48,329 bases of DNA from Clostridiales bacterium (lineage in GTDB: Bacteria; Bacillota; Clostridia; Oscillospirales; Oscillospiraceae). This document shows, in pieces, positions 37,809-45,779 of the stretch. Location: positions 1-48,329 of the forward strand of contig JAJPXY010000065.1 of assembly GCA_021205205.1 (NCBI GenBank), read 5' to 3'. Below the pieces are notes generated by a model, which saw only the letters and a program-made list of their open reading frames with translations, searched no databases and had not been told where the DNA came from. Numbering within the stretch: position 1 is the first letter of the stretch; each line of letters starts with the position of its first letter. Position numbers and translations under genes: made by a program.

Positions 37809-38013
37809 GAAAAAACAAAGCGAATCAGGGCAACAGCATTTAAAATTCTGATGAGATGTGAATCGTCCTTTAAAATTCCATTCACGGTCGGCGAACAGGG
37901 GTTTGAAACAGTTCACAGCTATCGAGTAAGGGGCTAATTTCCAGGGCGGCGGACTTGAAAATTCGCCGCCCTGAAAAAGTTGTAACTTTTTCGGTGCTTT
38001 TGCCCTTTTTGGC

Positions 38014-38067
38014 TTGTGTGCAGTTTTGTGTGCAGTCAAACAGGCGTAAACAGGCATATACGGGCAT
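38014..38067. repeat. Tandem 12-bp (x2) and 10-bp (x3) direct repeats
   Basis: TTGTGTGCAG occurs at 38014-38023 and again at 38026-38035, with a period of 12. After two intervening bases come three decamers, one helical turn apart: AAACAGGCGT, AAACAGGCAT and ATACGGGCAT (38038-38067). The arrangement looks like arm-type or iteron-like binding sites. Confidence 0.75.
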
Positions 38068-38143
38068 TAACAAAATCAGTGGCTTGATTTTGATATGATT
38101 TTTTTGCAACTTTTTAACCTGTAAAAGCAGCCAAAAAGCAGAA

Positions 38144-38179
38144 TAAACCCGGCTTGAATCTAACTCCAAGCCGGGTTTA
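38144..38179 (-). terminator. Terminator of tRNA-Arg
   Basis: A perfect 13-bp stem (TAAACCCGGCTTG, 38144-38156, with 38167-38179) has a 10-base loop. On the minus strand it is followed by T-rich sequence (TTCTGCTTTTTGG). It sits just past the tRNA 3' end. Confidence 0.85.
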
Positions 38180-38183
38180 TCGC

Positions 38184-38259
38184 TGGTACACCCGAAGGGA
38201 CTCGAACCCCCACCATTCAGAACCGGAATCTGACGCTCTATCCATTGAACTACGGGTGC
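38184..38259 (-). tRNA. tRNA-Arg(CCG)
   Basis: A 76-base tRNA. The acceptor stem is GCACCCG/CGGGTGT with a G-U closing pair, and CCA is encoded. The anticodon loop TTCCGGT within TCAGA/TCTGA gives CCG (codon CGG). The T arm has GGGGTTCGAGTCCC. Confidence 0.96.
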
Positions 38260-38277
38260 ATATCTCCAACAGATGTT

Positions 38278-38306
38278 ATTATAACAGCCTTTCCCCCGGT
38301 TGTAAA
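38278..38306 (-). promoter_or_regulatory. tRNA-Arg promoter
   Basis: On the minus strand, TTTACA (38306-38301), 17 bases and TATAAT (38283-38278) lie about 19 bases ahead of the tRNA. Confidence 0.8.
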
Positions 38307-38357
38307 CCCTTTTTTTCTGAAAATTGGCCCGTTTTTTCGTAAAATTTTTCTGCGAGG

Positions 38358-38386
38358 TTGTGCAGTTTTCAGAAATGTGGTACAAT
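38358..38386 (+). promoter_or_regulatory. Promoter of the Smr-domain gene
   Basis: TTGTGC (38358-38363), a 17-base spacer and TACAAT (38381-38386) preceded by TGG form an extended promoter 42 bases ahead of the ATG. Confidence 0.75.
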
Positions 38387-38427
38387 AACTCCTTGTCACA
38401 GCAGGAACAGACGAGGAGGGGACCGAC

Positions 38428-38775
38428 ATGAAGCAGACCATCCGTGTTGTCAACCTGGAGGTGGGGATGCCCACCGTGGACCAGGCACTCCGCCGCCTCA
38501 GCGGCGAACTTTATACCAGCCGCCGCATGGGCTGTCAGGCGGTGAAGCTGATCCACGGCTACGGCAGTTCCGGCAAGGGAGGCAAAATTCGCGTTGCCAT
38601 CCGCCGGGAGCTGGGCGGATTGAAGCTGCGAGGGCAAATCAAAGATTACATCCCCGGCGAGGACTTTTCCATCTTCAACAGCGCCACCCTCCAGGCGTTT
38701 TCGCTGGCAGGGGAACTGCGAAACGACAAAGATTTGGATCGATATAACAACGGGGTCACGTTCGTGCTGCTGTGA
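38428..38775 (+). CDS. Small MutS-related (Smr) domain protein
   Basis: A 115-residue stand-alone Smr domain. The signature is VKLIHGYGSSGKGGKIRVAI, which holds the HGxGxG nucleic-acid-cutting loop, and an N-terminal strand MKQTIRVVNLEVGMPTVDQAL precedes it. Smr domains are endonucleases that act on branched DNA or on RNA in stalled-ribosome rescue. No MutS2-type ATPase part is attached. AGGAGGGG precedes the ATG. It probably starts a unit with the DUF4230 gene that follows after 46 bases. Confidence 0.88.
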   Translation: MKQTIRVVNLEVGMPTVDQALRRLSGELYTSRRMGCQAVKLIHGYGSSGKGGKIRVAIRRELGGLKLRGQIKDYIPGEDFSIFNSATLQAFSLAGELRNDKDLDRYNNGVTFVLL

Positions 38776-38821
38776 GGCCATTTAATCACAGGCCCCCTAA
38801 TCCTGAGAGAGAGGGAGAAAC

Positions 38822-39472
38822 GTGCGTACAAAACAGAGGACAGAGTCAGAGGGCAAAGCGCCGGGATTTTTCGGCCGGGTGTTTTCGAGCCTGCTGGCAA
38901 AAATACTGTTTACGGTTGTTGCAGCGGCTGCAATCATCATTGCCGTCTCATATTTTATGCCAGACGGGTTCATAAGGGAGCTATTCTCATCGAGTGAAAC
39001 TGTGGAAATCGGGTTCGAGGACATCGGCGAGCTTGCCACGCAGACCGCCTACTGCACAGAGGTCAACACCACAGACAGTGCGAAAAGCCTGTTCGGGATG
39101 AAGCTGCCCTTTACCCAGAGCACCTACATCTATAGCTACGGCGTGGAGATCAAGGCGGGCTATGATTTCAGCGCCATCACCTGGTCGGTGACGGACACCA
39201 CCATCGAGGTGACGCTCCCGGAAGCGGAGGTGCTGAGCTGTGAACTGGATTTGGATTCCTTCCAGGTTTATTATGAGAAGGAGAGCGCCTTCAATCGCAT
39301 CACGCTGGAGGAAACCAACGAGGCCCTGCAAGCGTTGACTGCCTCCGCGCAGGAGAGCGCTCTTGCGGACGGTCTGCTGGACAACGCCAGAACCAACGCG
39401 GAGACGATTTTGACCGCGTTTTTCAGCAGCGCGTTTGATTTGGAGGAATATGAGCTGGTTTTTGTGGACTGA
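38822..39472 (+). CDS. DUF4230 domain protein, membrane-anchored
   Basis: A 216-residue protein with a GTG start behind a GAGAGAGGGAGA site. A membrane helix at about residues 18-42 is followed by an extracellular DUF4230 domain: VEIGFEDIGELATQTAYCTEV, then SYGVEIKAGYDFS. The domain is common in Firmicutes and Bacteroidetes, and its function is unknown. The C-terminal segment is helical, with alternating acidic residues. It lies downstream of the Smr gene and ends at a terminator shared with the convergent aminotransferase. Confidence 0.85.
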   Translation: MRTKQRTESEGKAPGFFGRVFSSLLAKILFTVVAAAAIIIAVSYFMPDGFIRELFSSSETVEIGFEDIGELATQTAYCTEVNTTDSAKSLFGMKLPFTQSTYIYSYGVEIKAGYDFSAITWSVTDTTIEVTLPEAEVLSCELDLDSFQVYYEKESAFNRITLEETNEALQALTASAQESALADGLLDNARTNAETILTAFFSSAFDLEEYELVFVD

Positions 39473-39486
39473 CCCACAACAGGCAA

Positions 39487-39518
39487 AACGGGGACCGGGT
39501 ACATACCCGGCCCCCGTT
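39487..39518. terminator. Terminator between convergent genes
   Basis: A 15-bp stem with one A-C mismatch (AACGGGGACCGGGTA paired with 39504-39518) has a very short 2-base apical gap, so the real loop is a few bases larger. It lies between the DUF4230 stop and the aminotransferase stop. Confidence 0.7.
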
Positions 39519-39550
39519 GTGTTATGGTGGGAAAAGGTCCGTCTGCTGTC

Positions 39551-40771
39551 TTAATCCTGATGGTAAGTAGCCAGATAGTCGCCGATGCGACCCAGGGCGG
39601 CGGTGATTTCCTCCGGCTTGGGGAGCATGACCAGGCGGAAGTGGTCCGGCTCCGGCCAGTCGAAGCCGCTGCCGGGGACAAACAGCACCTGGGTGTTGTG
39701 CAGGATGTCCATGGCGAACTCTTTGTCGTTTGTGATTTTGAACTTCTTGGTGTCGATCTTGGGGAACAGGTAGAACGCGGCGTGGTTCTTCACATAGGTG
39801 ATGCCGGGGATCTTATCCAGCGCCTTGCAGGTGGCCTCCCGCTGCTCATAGAGCCGCCCACCGGGGACCATCATGGCCCGGGTGCTTTCCGGGTCGTTGA
39901 GGGCGGCGGGGATGACCAGCTGGGTCAGGGCGTTGCCGCAAAGCCGCATGGCGGCGATCTTCTGGATGGCCTCAGTGGCGGGGACGGTAAAGCTCTCCGG
40001 GCCGGTGATGACCATCCAGCCGCAGCGGAAGCCGCAGACGATGTGGGACTTGGACAGGCCGTTGAAGGTGATGATGGGCAGGTCAGGCGCCAGCTGAGCG
40101 GTGGAGTGGTGGACGACGCCGTCCATGGTCAGGCGGTCATAAATCTCATCGGAGAGGACAAACAGGTTGTTCTCACGGGCGATTTGGGCGAGAGCCAGGA
40201 TGACCTCGTCGGGATAGACCGCGCCGGTGGGGTTGTTGGGGTTGATGAGCAGCAGCGCCTTGGTCTTGGGGGTGATTTTGCTGCGGATGTCGTCCAGGTC
40301 GGGATACCAGTTGGACTTCTCGTCACAGGTGTAGAACACCGGCTTGGCCTCGGACAGATAGACCAGGTTGGTCCACAGGGAATAGCTGGGGGATGGGACC
40401 AAAATCTCGTCGCCCACGTCGAACAGGGAGGTGGCCACCATGTTTGCCACTTCGCTGACGCCGTTGCCCACAAAGATGCGGTCCATGGACACGCCGGTCA
40501 GGCCCTTCTCTTTGGTGTGGTAGTCGTAGATGGCCTGCCGCGCCTCCGGCATACCTTTCAGGTCGCAGTATCCCACGGCCTTGTCCACGTTCTCCAGCAG
40601 GGCGCTGCGCACACTGTCCGGCATCTTAAAGCCAAAGGTGGCGGGGTTGCCGGTGTTCAGCTTCATCACCGGGATACCTCTGGCGGCCATTGCGTTGGCC
40701 TCAACAAACAGCGGGCCGCGGATGTCGGAGTGGACCGGCGCCATTCTGGCAGCAACTTTAAATTCGCTCAT
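39551..40771 (-). CDS. Pyridoxal-phosphate aminotransferase, alanine transaminase-like
   Basis: A 406-residue fold-type I, class I aminotransferase. FVGNGVSEVANMVATSLFD, NPTGAVYPDEV, LSDEIYDRL and the PLP-lysine segment FNGLSKSHIVCGFRCGW are all intact. The arginine for the substrate carboxylate follows near the C-terminus in FRLVMLP. Among family members it is closest in motif detail to AlaA/AlaT, which interconvert alanine and pyruvate. The exact substrate should be taken as tentative. A very strong promoter lies at 40863-40891. Confidence 0.92.
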   Translation of the reverse strand: MSEFKVAARMAPVHSDIRGPLFVEANAMAARGIPVMKLNTGNPATFGFKMPDSVRSALLENVDKAVGYCDLKGMPEARQAIYDYHTKEKGLTGVSMDRIFVGNGVSEVANMVATSLFDVGDEILVPSPSYSLWTNLVYLSEAKPVFYTCDEKSNWYPDLDDIRSKITPKTKALLLINPNNPTGAVYPDEVILALAQIARENNLFVLSDEIYDRLTMDGVVHHSTAQLAPDLPIITFNGLSKSHIVCGFRCGWMVITGPESFTVPATEAIQKIAAMRLCGNALTQLVIPAALNDPESTRAMMVPGGRLYEQREATCKALDKIPGITYVKNHAAFYLFPKIDTKKFKITNDKEFAMDILHNTQVLFVPGSGFDWPEPDHFRLVMLPKPEEITAALGRIGDYLATYHQD

Positions 40772-40862
40772 ATAATCGCTCCTTCATAAAAATCGTGGTT
40801 CATTGGCAGGACTGCCGCCAGCAGACTGGCCACAGGATGCAAGAACCCTTGCATTGATTTAT

Positions 40863-40891
40863 ATTATAAAGTCTTTTAAAAGAAAAGTCAA
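40863..40891 (-). promoter_or_regulatory. Aminotransferase promoter
   Basis: On the minus strand, TTGACT (40891-40886), 17 bases and a perfect TATAAT (40868-40863) give one of the strongest promoters in the window, about 92 bases ahead of the ATG. Confidence 0.85.
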
Positions 40892-41048
40892 CCGGCTGAC
40901 GCGCTTTTTCACGAAAAAGCCTTTTCTGTCGCCTGTTGAATTAGATATTTTGACGAGTCGACCGGCCCGCGTGACCACCGGGGCGGTGAAGGTTTGCCGT
41001 CGGAGGACCAATGATCCGGCAAAGAGGCTGTTCAAAGGGAAAAAGCTG

Positions 41049-41057
41049 TGGTATAAT
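41049..41057 (+). promoter_or_regulatory. Extended -10 promoter of the aldose epimerase-like gene
   Basis: TGGTATAAT is a perfect extended -10 element, 71 bases before the ATG. No strong -35 box is present. Confidence 0.65.
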
Positions 41058-41128
41058 AACATTCAAGAACTGCGCCGCCGTCAGGCGGCCCATGCACGAG
41101 CGACAGCATTTTGAAAGGGGCTTTGATT

Positions 41129-42001
41129 ATGTCTAAACTCACCAACGGCGTCTACCAGAAATACGGCGTCACCTACGAAACCCTCACCCTGACTGACGGC
41201 GACTGCGCGCTGACCGTCACCCCGGAAAAGGGCGGCATGGCCACCTCCTTCACCAGAGGCGGTGAGGAATACCTCTGGCTGCGGGACAAAAACTTTGAGT
41301 CCACGGACCGCCCCCGCTGCGGTATCCCCATTCTGTTCCCCAACTGCGGCAAGCCGGACGGCGGCGTTCACACCTTCGGCGGCGCAGACTACCCCATGGA
41401 GATCCACGGCTTCGCGGACCTGGTGCCCTGGCATGTGAAAACGGCTGCGGACGACGCCATCGAGCTGACTCTGGCCCCCAACGGTCTGACCAAATTCGTC
41501 TATCCCTTCGACTTCCTGCTGGCCATGCGCTACACCCTGTGCGGCGCTGCCGCCGGGCTGACCCTGACGGTAGAGAACACCGGCGACAAGCCGCTGCCCT
41601 TCAGCGTGGGCTTCCACCCCTATTTCGCCGCCAGCAAGCTGGAGAACATCAGCTTTGACATCATCGCCGCCACCTGCTCCGAGGACGCCAAGGGGGAGCA
41701 GCCCGCCGCCCCGGCTGTGCTGACCCTGACCAAAAAGCCGGGCAGCGCCGACTCCATCCGCCTGCTGACCGGCGTGAAAAGCCCCATGCGCCTGACCGAC
41801 GCGGGCAGCGGACACACCGTCGAGGTGGCCTTTGACGAGGCGGTGTTCACCAACGGCGTGTTGTGGCAGCAGGACGCGGAGTCCTTCGTCTGCATGGAGC
41901 CGTGGAATGGCTGGGCCAACAGCGTCAACGAGGCAGGCAAACACATCGAGCTGGCCCCGGGCGCGAGCAAGGACTTCGCCTGGACCATCACCATCGGCTG
42001 A
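41129..42001 (+). CDS. Aldose 1-epimerase family protein (LacX-like)
   Basis: A 290-residue galactose mutarotase-like protein. The ATG at 41129 follows AAAGGGG by about 8 bases; an in-frame ATG at 41111 precedes it without a site. GGMATSFTRGGEEYLWLRD, GIPILFPNCGK and VGFHPYFA carry the conserved residues of the sugar-binding groove. It interconverts anomers of a sugar or sugar phosphate. Whether it serves the alpha-galactosidase nearby (43479-45683) is only a positional suggestion. It is followed by spoVAC 77 bases downstream on the same strand. Confidence 0.85.
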   Translation: MSKLTNGVYQKYGVTYETLTLTDGDCALTVTPEKGGMATSFTRGGEEYLWLRDKNFESTDRPRCGIPILFPNCGKPDGGVHTFGGADYPMEIHGFADLVPWHVKTAADDAIELTLAPNGLTKFVYPFDFLLAMRYTLCGAAAGLTLTVENTGDKPLPFSVGFHPYFAASKLENISFDIIAATCSEDAKGEQPAAPAVLTLTKKPGSADSIRLLTGVKSPMRLTDAGSGHTVEVAFDEAVFTNGVLWQQDAESFVCMEPWNGWANSVNEAGKHIELAPGASKDFAWTITIG

Positions 42002-42078
42002 TTTTGCTGACTTTTATGTATCGTTTGTTCCGTTTCGGGGAACCTAAGTTGACAAACCGAAGAAAGGAACAAACCAAG

Positions 42079-42516
42079 ATGGATATGACAAACCAGGAGT
42101 TTGGCGAACTGGTCAACCGCAAAAGCGCCCCTTCCCCACTGGGGAAAAACCTCTGCATGGCCTTTCTGGTGGGCGGGGGCATTTGCTGTGTGGGGCAGGC
42201 CCTCCAGCTGTTCTGGCAGGGCCTGGGCCTGAGCCAGAAGGATGCGGGGACCTGCGTCACCATCTCGCTGATTTTCCTCTCCGCCCTGTTCACGGGGCTG
42301 AACGTCTACGACAAATTGGCCAAGCACGCCGGGGCGGGGACCCTGGTGCCGGTGACGGGCTTCGCCAACTCCATCGTCAGCCCGGCCATGGAGTTCAAGA
42401 GCGAGGGGTTCATCACCGGCATGGCGGCCAAAATGTTCACCATCGCCGGGCCGGTGCTGGTGTTCGGCATCGGCTCCAGCGTTCTCTACGGGGTGTTGCT
42501 GGCGCTGTTCCGTTGA
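42079..42516 (+). CDS. spoVAC: Stage V sporulation protein AC
   Basis: A 145-residue membrane protein of the SpoVAC/SpoVAE group. In spore formers it forms part of the channel that moves dipicolinic acid into the forespore and out at germination. It has four hydrophobic segments (about 25-45, 55-75, 82-97 and 115-143) and the typical AFLVGGGICCVGQ and PVTGFANSIVSPAMEFKSEG segments. AGAAAGGAAC precedes the ATG. Usually spoVAC is followed by spoVAD and spoVAE; here only an intergenic repeat region and a HAD phosphatase gene follow. Confidence 0.93.
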   Translation: MDMTNQEFGELVNRKSAPSPLGKNLCMAFLVGGGICCVGQALQLFWQGLGLSQKDAGTCVTISLIFLSALFTGLNVYDKLAKHAGAGTLVPVTGFANSIVSPAMEFKSEGFITGMAAKMFTIAGPVLVFGIGSSVLYGVLLALFR

Positions 42517-42700
42517 GCTGTTAGAAATTAGCTGTTAGCCGTTAGCTGTTGGACAGGTATCGTCAACCCAAAGCGCAGAGCTTTAAAAGGAACGCTGCCA
42601 AGCCGATAGCTGGAATAGCTGTTAGTGAGACAAAAGTGCAATGCTTAAAAGGGCGCACTGCCAAGCTAATAGCGAAAAGCTAACAGCTAATAGCTTTTTA
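42517..42700. repeat. AGCTGTTAGC-type intergenic repeat block with two 40-bp units
   Basis: The whole interval after spoVAC is made of short GCTGTTAGC/GCTAATAGC words on both strands. Two 40-bp units are aligned within it (42571-42610 and 42634-42673) with 30 of 40 bases identical. Each unit can form a hairpin, AGCG/CGCT in the first and AGTGC/GCACT in the second, so the changed base pair is compensated. No gene is present. Confidence 0.7.
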
Positions 42701-42719
42701 TTCAGAAGCGAGGCGCTTT

Positions 42720-43361
42720 ATGTACTTATTCGACCTGGACGGCACGCTGATCGACTCCGCCGGGGTGTGGCGGCAGATCGACGTGGACTTTCTGGCCAGC
42801 CGGGGGATTCCCTGGACCGAGGAATACAATCAGGGGGTCATCCACACGATTTTTCCCCTGGCTGCCCAGTTTACAAAGGACTACTGCCACATCCCCGACT
42901 CGGTGGAGGACATCATGGCCCAGTGGCGGCGCATGGCCCTGTCGGAGTACCGGGACCGCATCCCCCTGAAACCCTTTGTCCGGACCTTTCTGGCACAGTG
43001 CGCCCAGGAGGGCCGCACCATGGCCATCTACACCTCCTGTGAGCCGGTGCTGTGCCAGGCGGCGCTGCACCACCACGGCATCGAGGGCTATTTCTCCCAA
43101 ATCGTTTACGCCACCGACCTTGGCATGGAAAAGCGCTCTCCCGCCGCCTTCGCCGCCGCACTGGAGCGGCTGGGGGTCAGGCCGGAGGACTGCCGGTTCT
43201 TTGACGACTCCCCCGTCTCCTGTGCCGGGGCGCGGGCCGCGGGGCTGACCGTCACCGGCGTCTATGACTATCTCTTTGCCGACCGGGAGGCGGAGATGCG
43301 GCAGCTGTGTCATTCTTACATCCGGGATTTTTCCGAGCTGCTGGTCCCGGCGGAGGGGTAA
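42720..43361 (+). CDS. HAD superfamily phosphatase
   Basis: A 213-residue HAD-family hydrolase. The first motif, FDLDGTLIDS (4-13), carries the nucleophile and acid aspartates. The second, YTSCEPVLC (about 103), has T/S in place, and the third, K with DDSPVSCAGARAAGL, is intact. A cap domain sits between the first two. Phosphoglycolate, sugar phosphate and nucleotide phosphatases all look alike at this level, so the substrate is unknown. It follows the repeat block. Confidence 0.9.
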   Translation: MYLFDLDGTLIDSAGVWRQIDVDFLASRGIPWTEEYNQGVIHTIFPLAAQFTKDYCHIPDSVEDIMAQWRRMALSEYRDRIPLKPFVRTFLAQCAQEGRTMAIYTSCEPVLCQAALHHHGIEGYFSQIVYATDLGMEKRSPAAFAAALERLGVRPEDCRFFDDSPVSCAGARAAGLTVTGVYDYLFADREAEMRQLCHSYIRDFSELLVPAEG

Positions 43362-43478
43362 CACACAAGGTCGGTTTTGCTCTCCATTTTTCCATATACT
43401 TTTTCGTCTGGTTCAGTATAATGGGTACAATTCTTGTAATCACAACAACCAACTGCAACGAAAAGTGAGGGCTTTTTT

Positions 43479-45683
43479 ATGTCGATCGTATTCAACAAAA
43501 CAAAGTGGACCTTTACGCTCCAGACGCGCAATTCCTCCTATCAGCTGCAAATTGGCAATCTGAATTACTTAATGCACCTCTATTACGGCCCATCCCTGGA
43601 GGACGCGGACCTGTCCTATCAAATCATGCAGTATGACCGGGGCTTCTCCGGCAACCCCTACGACTCCCGGTATCAGCGGACCTTCTCTCTGGATGCCCAG
43701 CCCCAGGAGTTCCCCACCCAACAGCAGGGGGACTTCCGGGTGCCCTCTATCCAGGTGGTCAACGCCGACGGCAGCCGCGCCTTCGACGGGCGGTTCCAGT
43801 CCTATCAAATCAGCGACGGGAAATACCGGCTGAAGGACCTGCCCACCTGTTTTGCCACGGAGAACGACCACGTCCAGACCCTGGAAATTCTGCTGGAGGA
43901 CGCGGTCAGCAAGGTACAGGTGACGCTGTTCTACGCCGTTTTTGAGGAGACGGACGTCATCACCCGGGCTGTCCGGGTCACCAACGGCGGCACAGGAACC
44001 ATCCACCTCCAGCGCATTATGTCCGCCTGCCTGGACTTCCTCAACGGGGCCGGGTATGACCTGGTCAGCTTCCCCGGCCGGTACGGCCAGGAGCGGCAGG
44101 TGGAGCGGCAGAAGCTGACCCATCATGTCCACACCATCCAGTCCGTCCGGGGGACCTCCTCTCACCAGCAGAACCCCTTCCTCATCCTCTGCGACCACGA
44201 CGCCACCGAGGACCACGGCGACTGCTACGGCATGGCCTTTCTGTACTCCGGCAACTTCCTGGCAGAGGTGGAGCTGGACCAGTACGACCAGCTTCGGGTG
44301 CTGATGGGCATCCACCCCAAGCAGTTCGACTTCGCTCTGGCCCCCGGGGAGAGCTTCGAGGGGCCGGAGGTGCTGATGGCTTTCTCCGCCCAGGGCCTGA
44401 CCGGTCTCTCCCACCTGTACCACGACTTTTTCCGCACCAACCTCTGTAAGAGCAAGTATATGCGAGAGACCCGGCCCATCCTCATCAACACCTGGGAGGC
44501 CGCCTTCATGGACTTCGACGACCGGAAGCTGGTGGAGATTGCTAAATCCGCCCAGCAGCTGGGGGTGGACCTGCTGGTGATGGACGACGGTTGGTTCGGC
44601 AAGCGGGACGACGACAACTCCGGCCTGGGGGACTGGGTGGTGAACACCAACAAAATCAAATGCGGCCTGGACACCCTGGTCCGGCAGATAAATGACCTGG
44701 GGATGCAGTTTGGCATCTGGTTCGAGCCGGAGATGGTCTCCGAGGACTCCGACCTCTACCGCGCCCACCCGGACTGGGTGATGGAGATCCCCGGCCGCCA
44801 CGCTGTCCGCAGCCGGAACCAGCTGGTGCTGGACCTGACCCGCCGGGATGTGCAGGATTACCTCATCCGCTCGGTCAACCAGGTGCTGGACAGCGCCAAC
44901 ATCGTCTACATGAAGTGGGACATCAACCGCTCCATCACCGACATCTGGTCCAACGCCCTGCCCCCGGAGCGGCAAGGGGAGGTCTATCACCGCTATGTGC
45001 TGGGCCTGTACCGGGTGATGGACCGCATCATCAACACTCACCCGGACATCCTCTTTGAGGGCTGCTCCGGCGGCGGCGGGCGCTATGACCCGGCCATGCT
45101 GACCTTCTACCCCCAGTATTGGGCGTCTGACAACACCAAGCCGCTGGACCGGCTCAAGCTCCACTATGGCACCTCCTTCCTCTATCCCATCAGCTCCATG
45201 GGCGCGCATGTCTCCGAGTCCAGCCCCCATGTGCCGCTGAAAACCAAGGCGGTGGTCTCCATGTGCGGCACCTTTGGCTATGAGCTGGACGCCACCCGCC
45301 TCAACGCCGATGAGATCGCTGTCTGCCGGGAGCAGACCGAGCTGTTCCGCACCTATTACCCCATTATCTTCTTCGGGGACTACTACCGGCTGACCGACCC
45401 CTTCCAGACGGGGAACTTCACTGCCTGGATGTCCGTCACCAAGGACCGCTCCGCCGCCCTGGTCAGCGTGGTGGTCACCAACCTGACGGTCAACGGTCCC
45501 CAGGAGTATCTGCACCTGAAAGGGCTGGACGCCAAACGCCGCTACCGAGTGGGGGACAAGAATCTGGTCCTCTCCGGCGCAGCGCTGATGCACGCCGGGC
45601 TGCCCATCCCCCGGGAGGTGCCGGAGTTCTCCTCCATGCAGTTCTATCTGGAAGCCGTGGAGAACGTTCCCACCGAGCATTAA
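43479..45683 (+). CDS. Alpha-galactosidase, glycoside hydrolase family 36
   Basis: A 734-residue GH36 enzyme that removes terminal alpha-1,6-galactose from raffinose, stachyose or melibiose. The N-terminal beta-sandwich is followed by a TIM barrel with LVMDDGWFGKRDDDN and GIWFEPEMV. The nucleophile aspartate is D481 in MKWDINR. The acid/base aspartate is D551 in WASDNTKPLD, 70 residues later, as in characterised family members. There is no signal peptide, so it is cytoplasmic and depends on a sugar transporter. No transporter or regulator gene is adjacent. It ends at a terminator. Confidence 0.95.
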   Translation: MSIVFNKTKWTFTLQTRNSSYQLQIGNLNYLMHLYYGPSLEDADLSYQIMQYDRGFSGNPYDSRYQRTFSLDAQPQEFPTQQQGDFRVPSIQVVNADGSRAFDGRFQSYQISDGKYRLKDLPTCFATENDHVQTLEILLEDAVSKVQVTLFYAVFEETDVITRAVRVTNGGTGTIHLQRIMSACLDFLNGAGYDLVSFPGRYGQERQVERQKLTHHVHTIQSVRGTSSHQQNPFLILCDHDATEDHGDCYGMAFLYSGNFLAEVELDQYDQLRVLMGIHPKQFDFALAPGESFEGPEVLMAFSAQGLTGLSHLYHDFFRTNLCKSKYMRETRPILINTWEAAFMDFDDRKLVEIAKSAQQLGVDLLVMDDGWFGKRDDDNSGLGDWVVNTNKIKCGLDTLVRQINDLGMQFGIWFEPEMVSEDSDLYRAHPDWVMEIPGRHAVRSRNQLVLDLTRRDVQDYLIRSVNQVLDSANIVYMKWDINRSITDIWSNALPPERQGEVYHRYVLGLYRVMDRIINTHPDILFEGCSGGGGRYDPAMLTFYPQYWASDNTKPLDRLKLHYGTSFLYPISSMGAHVSESSPHVPLKTKAVVSMCGTFGYELDATRLNADEIAVCREQTELFRTYYPIIFFGDYYRLTDPFQTGNFTAWMSVTKDRSAALVSVVVTNLTVNGPQEYLHLKGLDAKRRYRVGDKNLVLSGAALMHAGLPIPREVPEFSSMQFYLEAVENVPTEH

Positions 45684-45693
45684 AACAGCAAAC

Positions 45694-45740
45694 AAGCCCC
45701 CTCTCGCTCTCGGCGCGCTGCCAGGGAGGAGAGGGGGCTT
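45694..45740. terminator. Bidirectional terminator after the alpha-galactosidase gene
   Basis: A perfect 12-bp stem (AAGCCCCCTCTC, 45694-45705, with 45729-45740) has a 23-base loop. It is followed by TATTC on the plus strand and TGTTTGCTGTTTT on the minus strand. It lies between the convergent alpha-galactosidase and nif3 genes. Confidence 0.8.
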
Positions 45741-45779
45741 TATTCATCGAATACCATTCGGGGTTTCCGCAGGGGAGGG

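Larger units (their letters stand above)
37697..38183. other. 487-base gene-free interval between trpS and tRNA-Arg
   Basis: This interval holds the trpS promoter (37780-37808) and an imperfect GC-rich hairpin, CAGGGCGGCG paired with CGCCGCCCTG (37942-37951 with 37964-37973). Next come direct repeats (38014-38067) and the tRNA terminator (38144-38179). The sequence is A+T-richer than most of the window, and no credible gene was found on either strand. The location beside a tRNA 3' end, plus the repeats, suggests an old integration site, but no integrase is present. Confidence 0.6.
40772..41128. other. 357-base intergenic interval with divergent promoters
   Basis: It holds the aminotransferase promoter (minus, 40863-40891) and the extended -10 element of the epimerase gene (plus, 41049-41057). 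A short stem with arms TTTGCCG (40993-40999) and CGGCAAA (41017-41023) lies between them. No credible gene was found. Confidence 0.6.

Noticed and set aside
37697-38183. A T-box leader for trpS
   Set aside because: The AGGGTGGNACCGCG antiterminator motif is absent in the 5' region on the minus strand.
37882-38781. A long frame on the minus strand spanning tRNA-Arg, the repeats and the Smr gene
   Set aside because: It runs through a tRNA gene and antisense to a real gene, with low-complexity product. It could be confused with an integrase tail but has no integrase motif.
43569-45695. A 708-codon open frame on the minus strand opposite the alpha-galactosidase gene
   Set aside because: Same cause: antisense shadow of a clear GH36 gene, with no domain signature.
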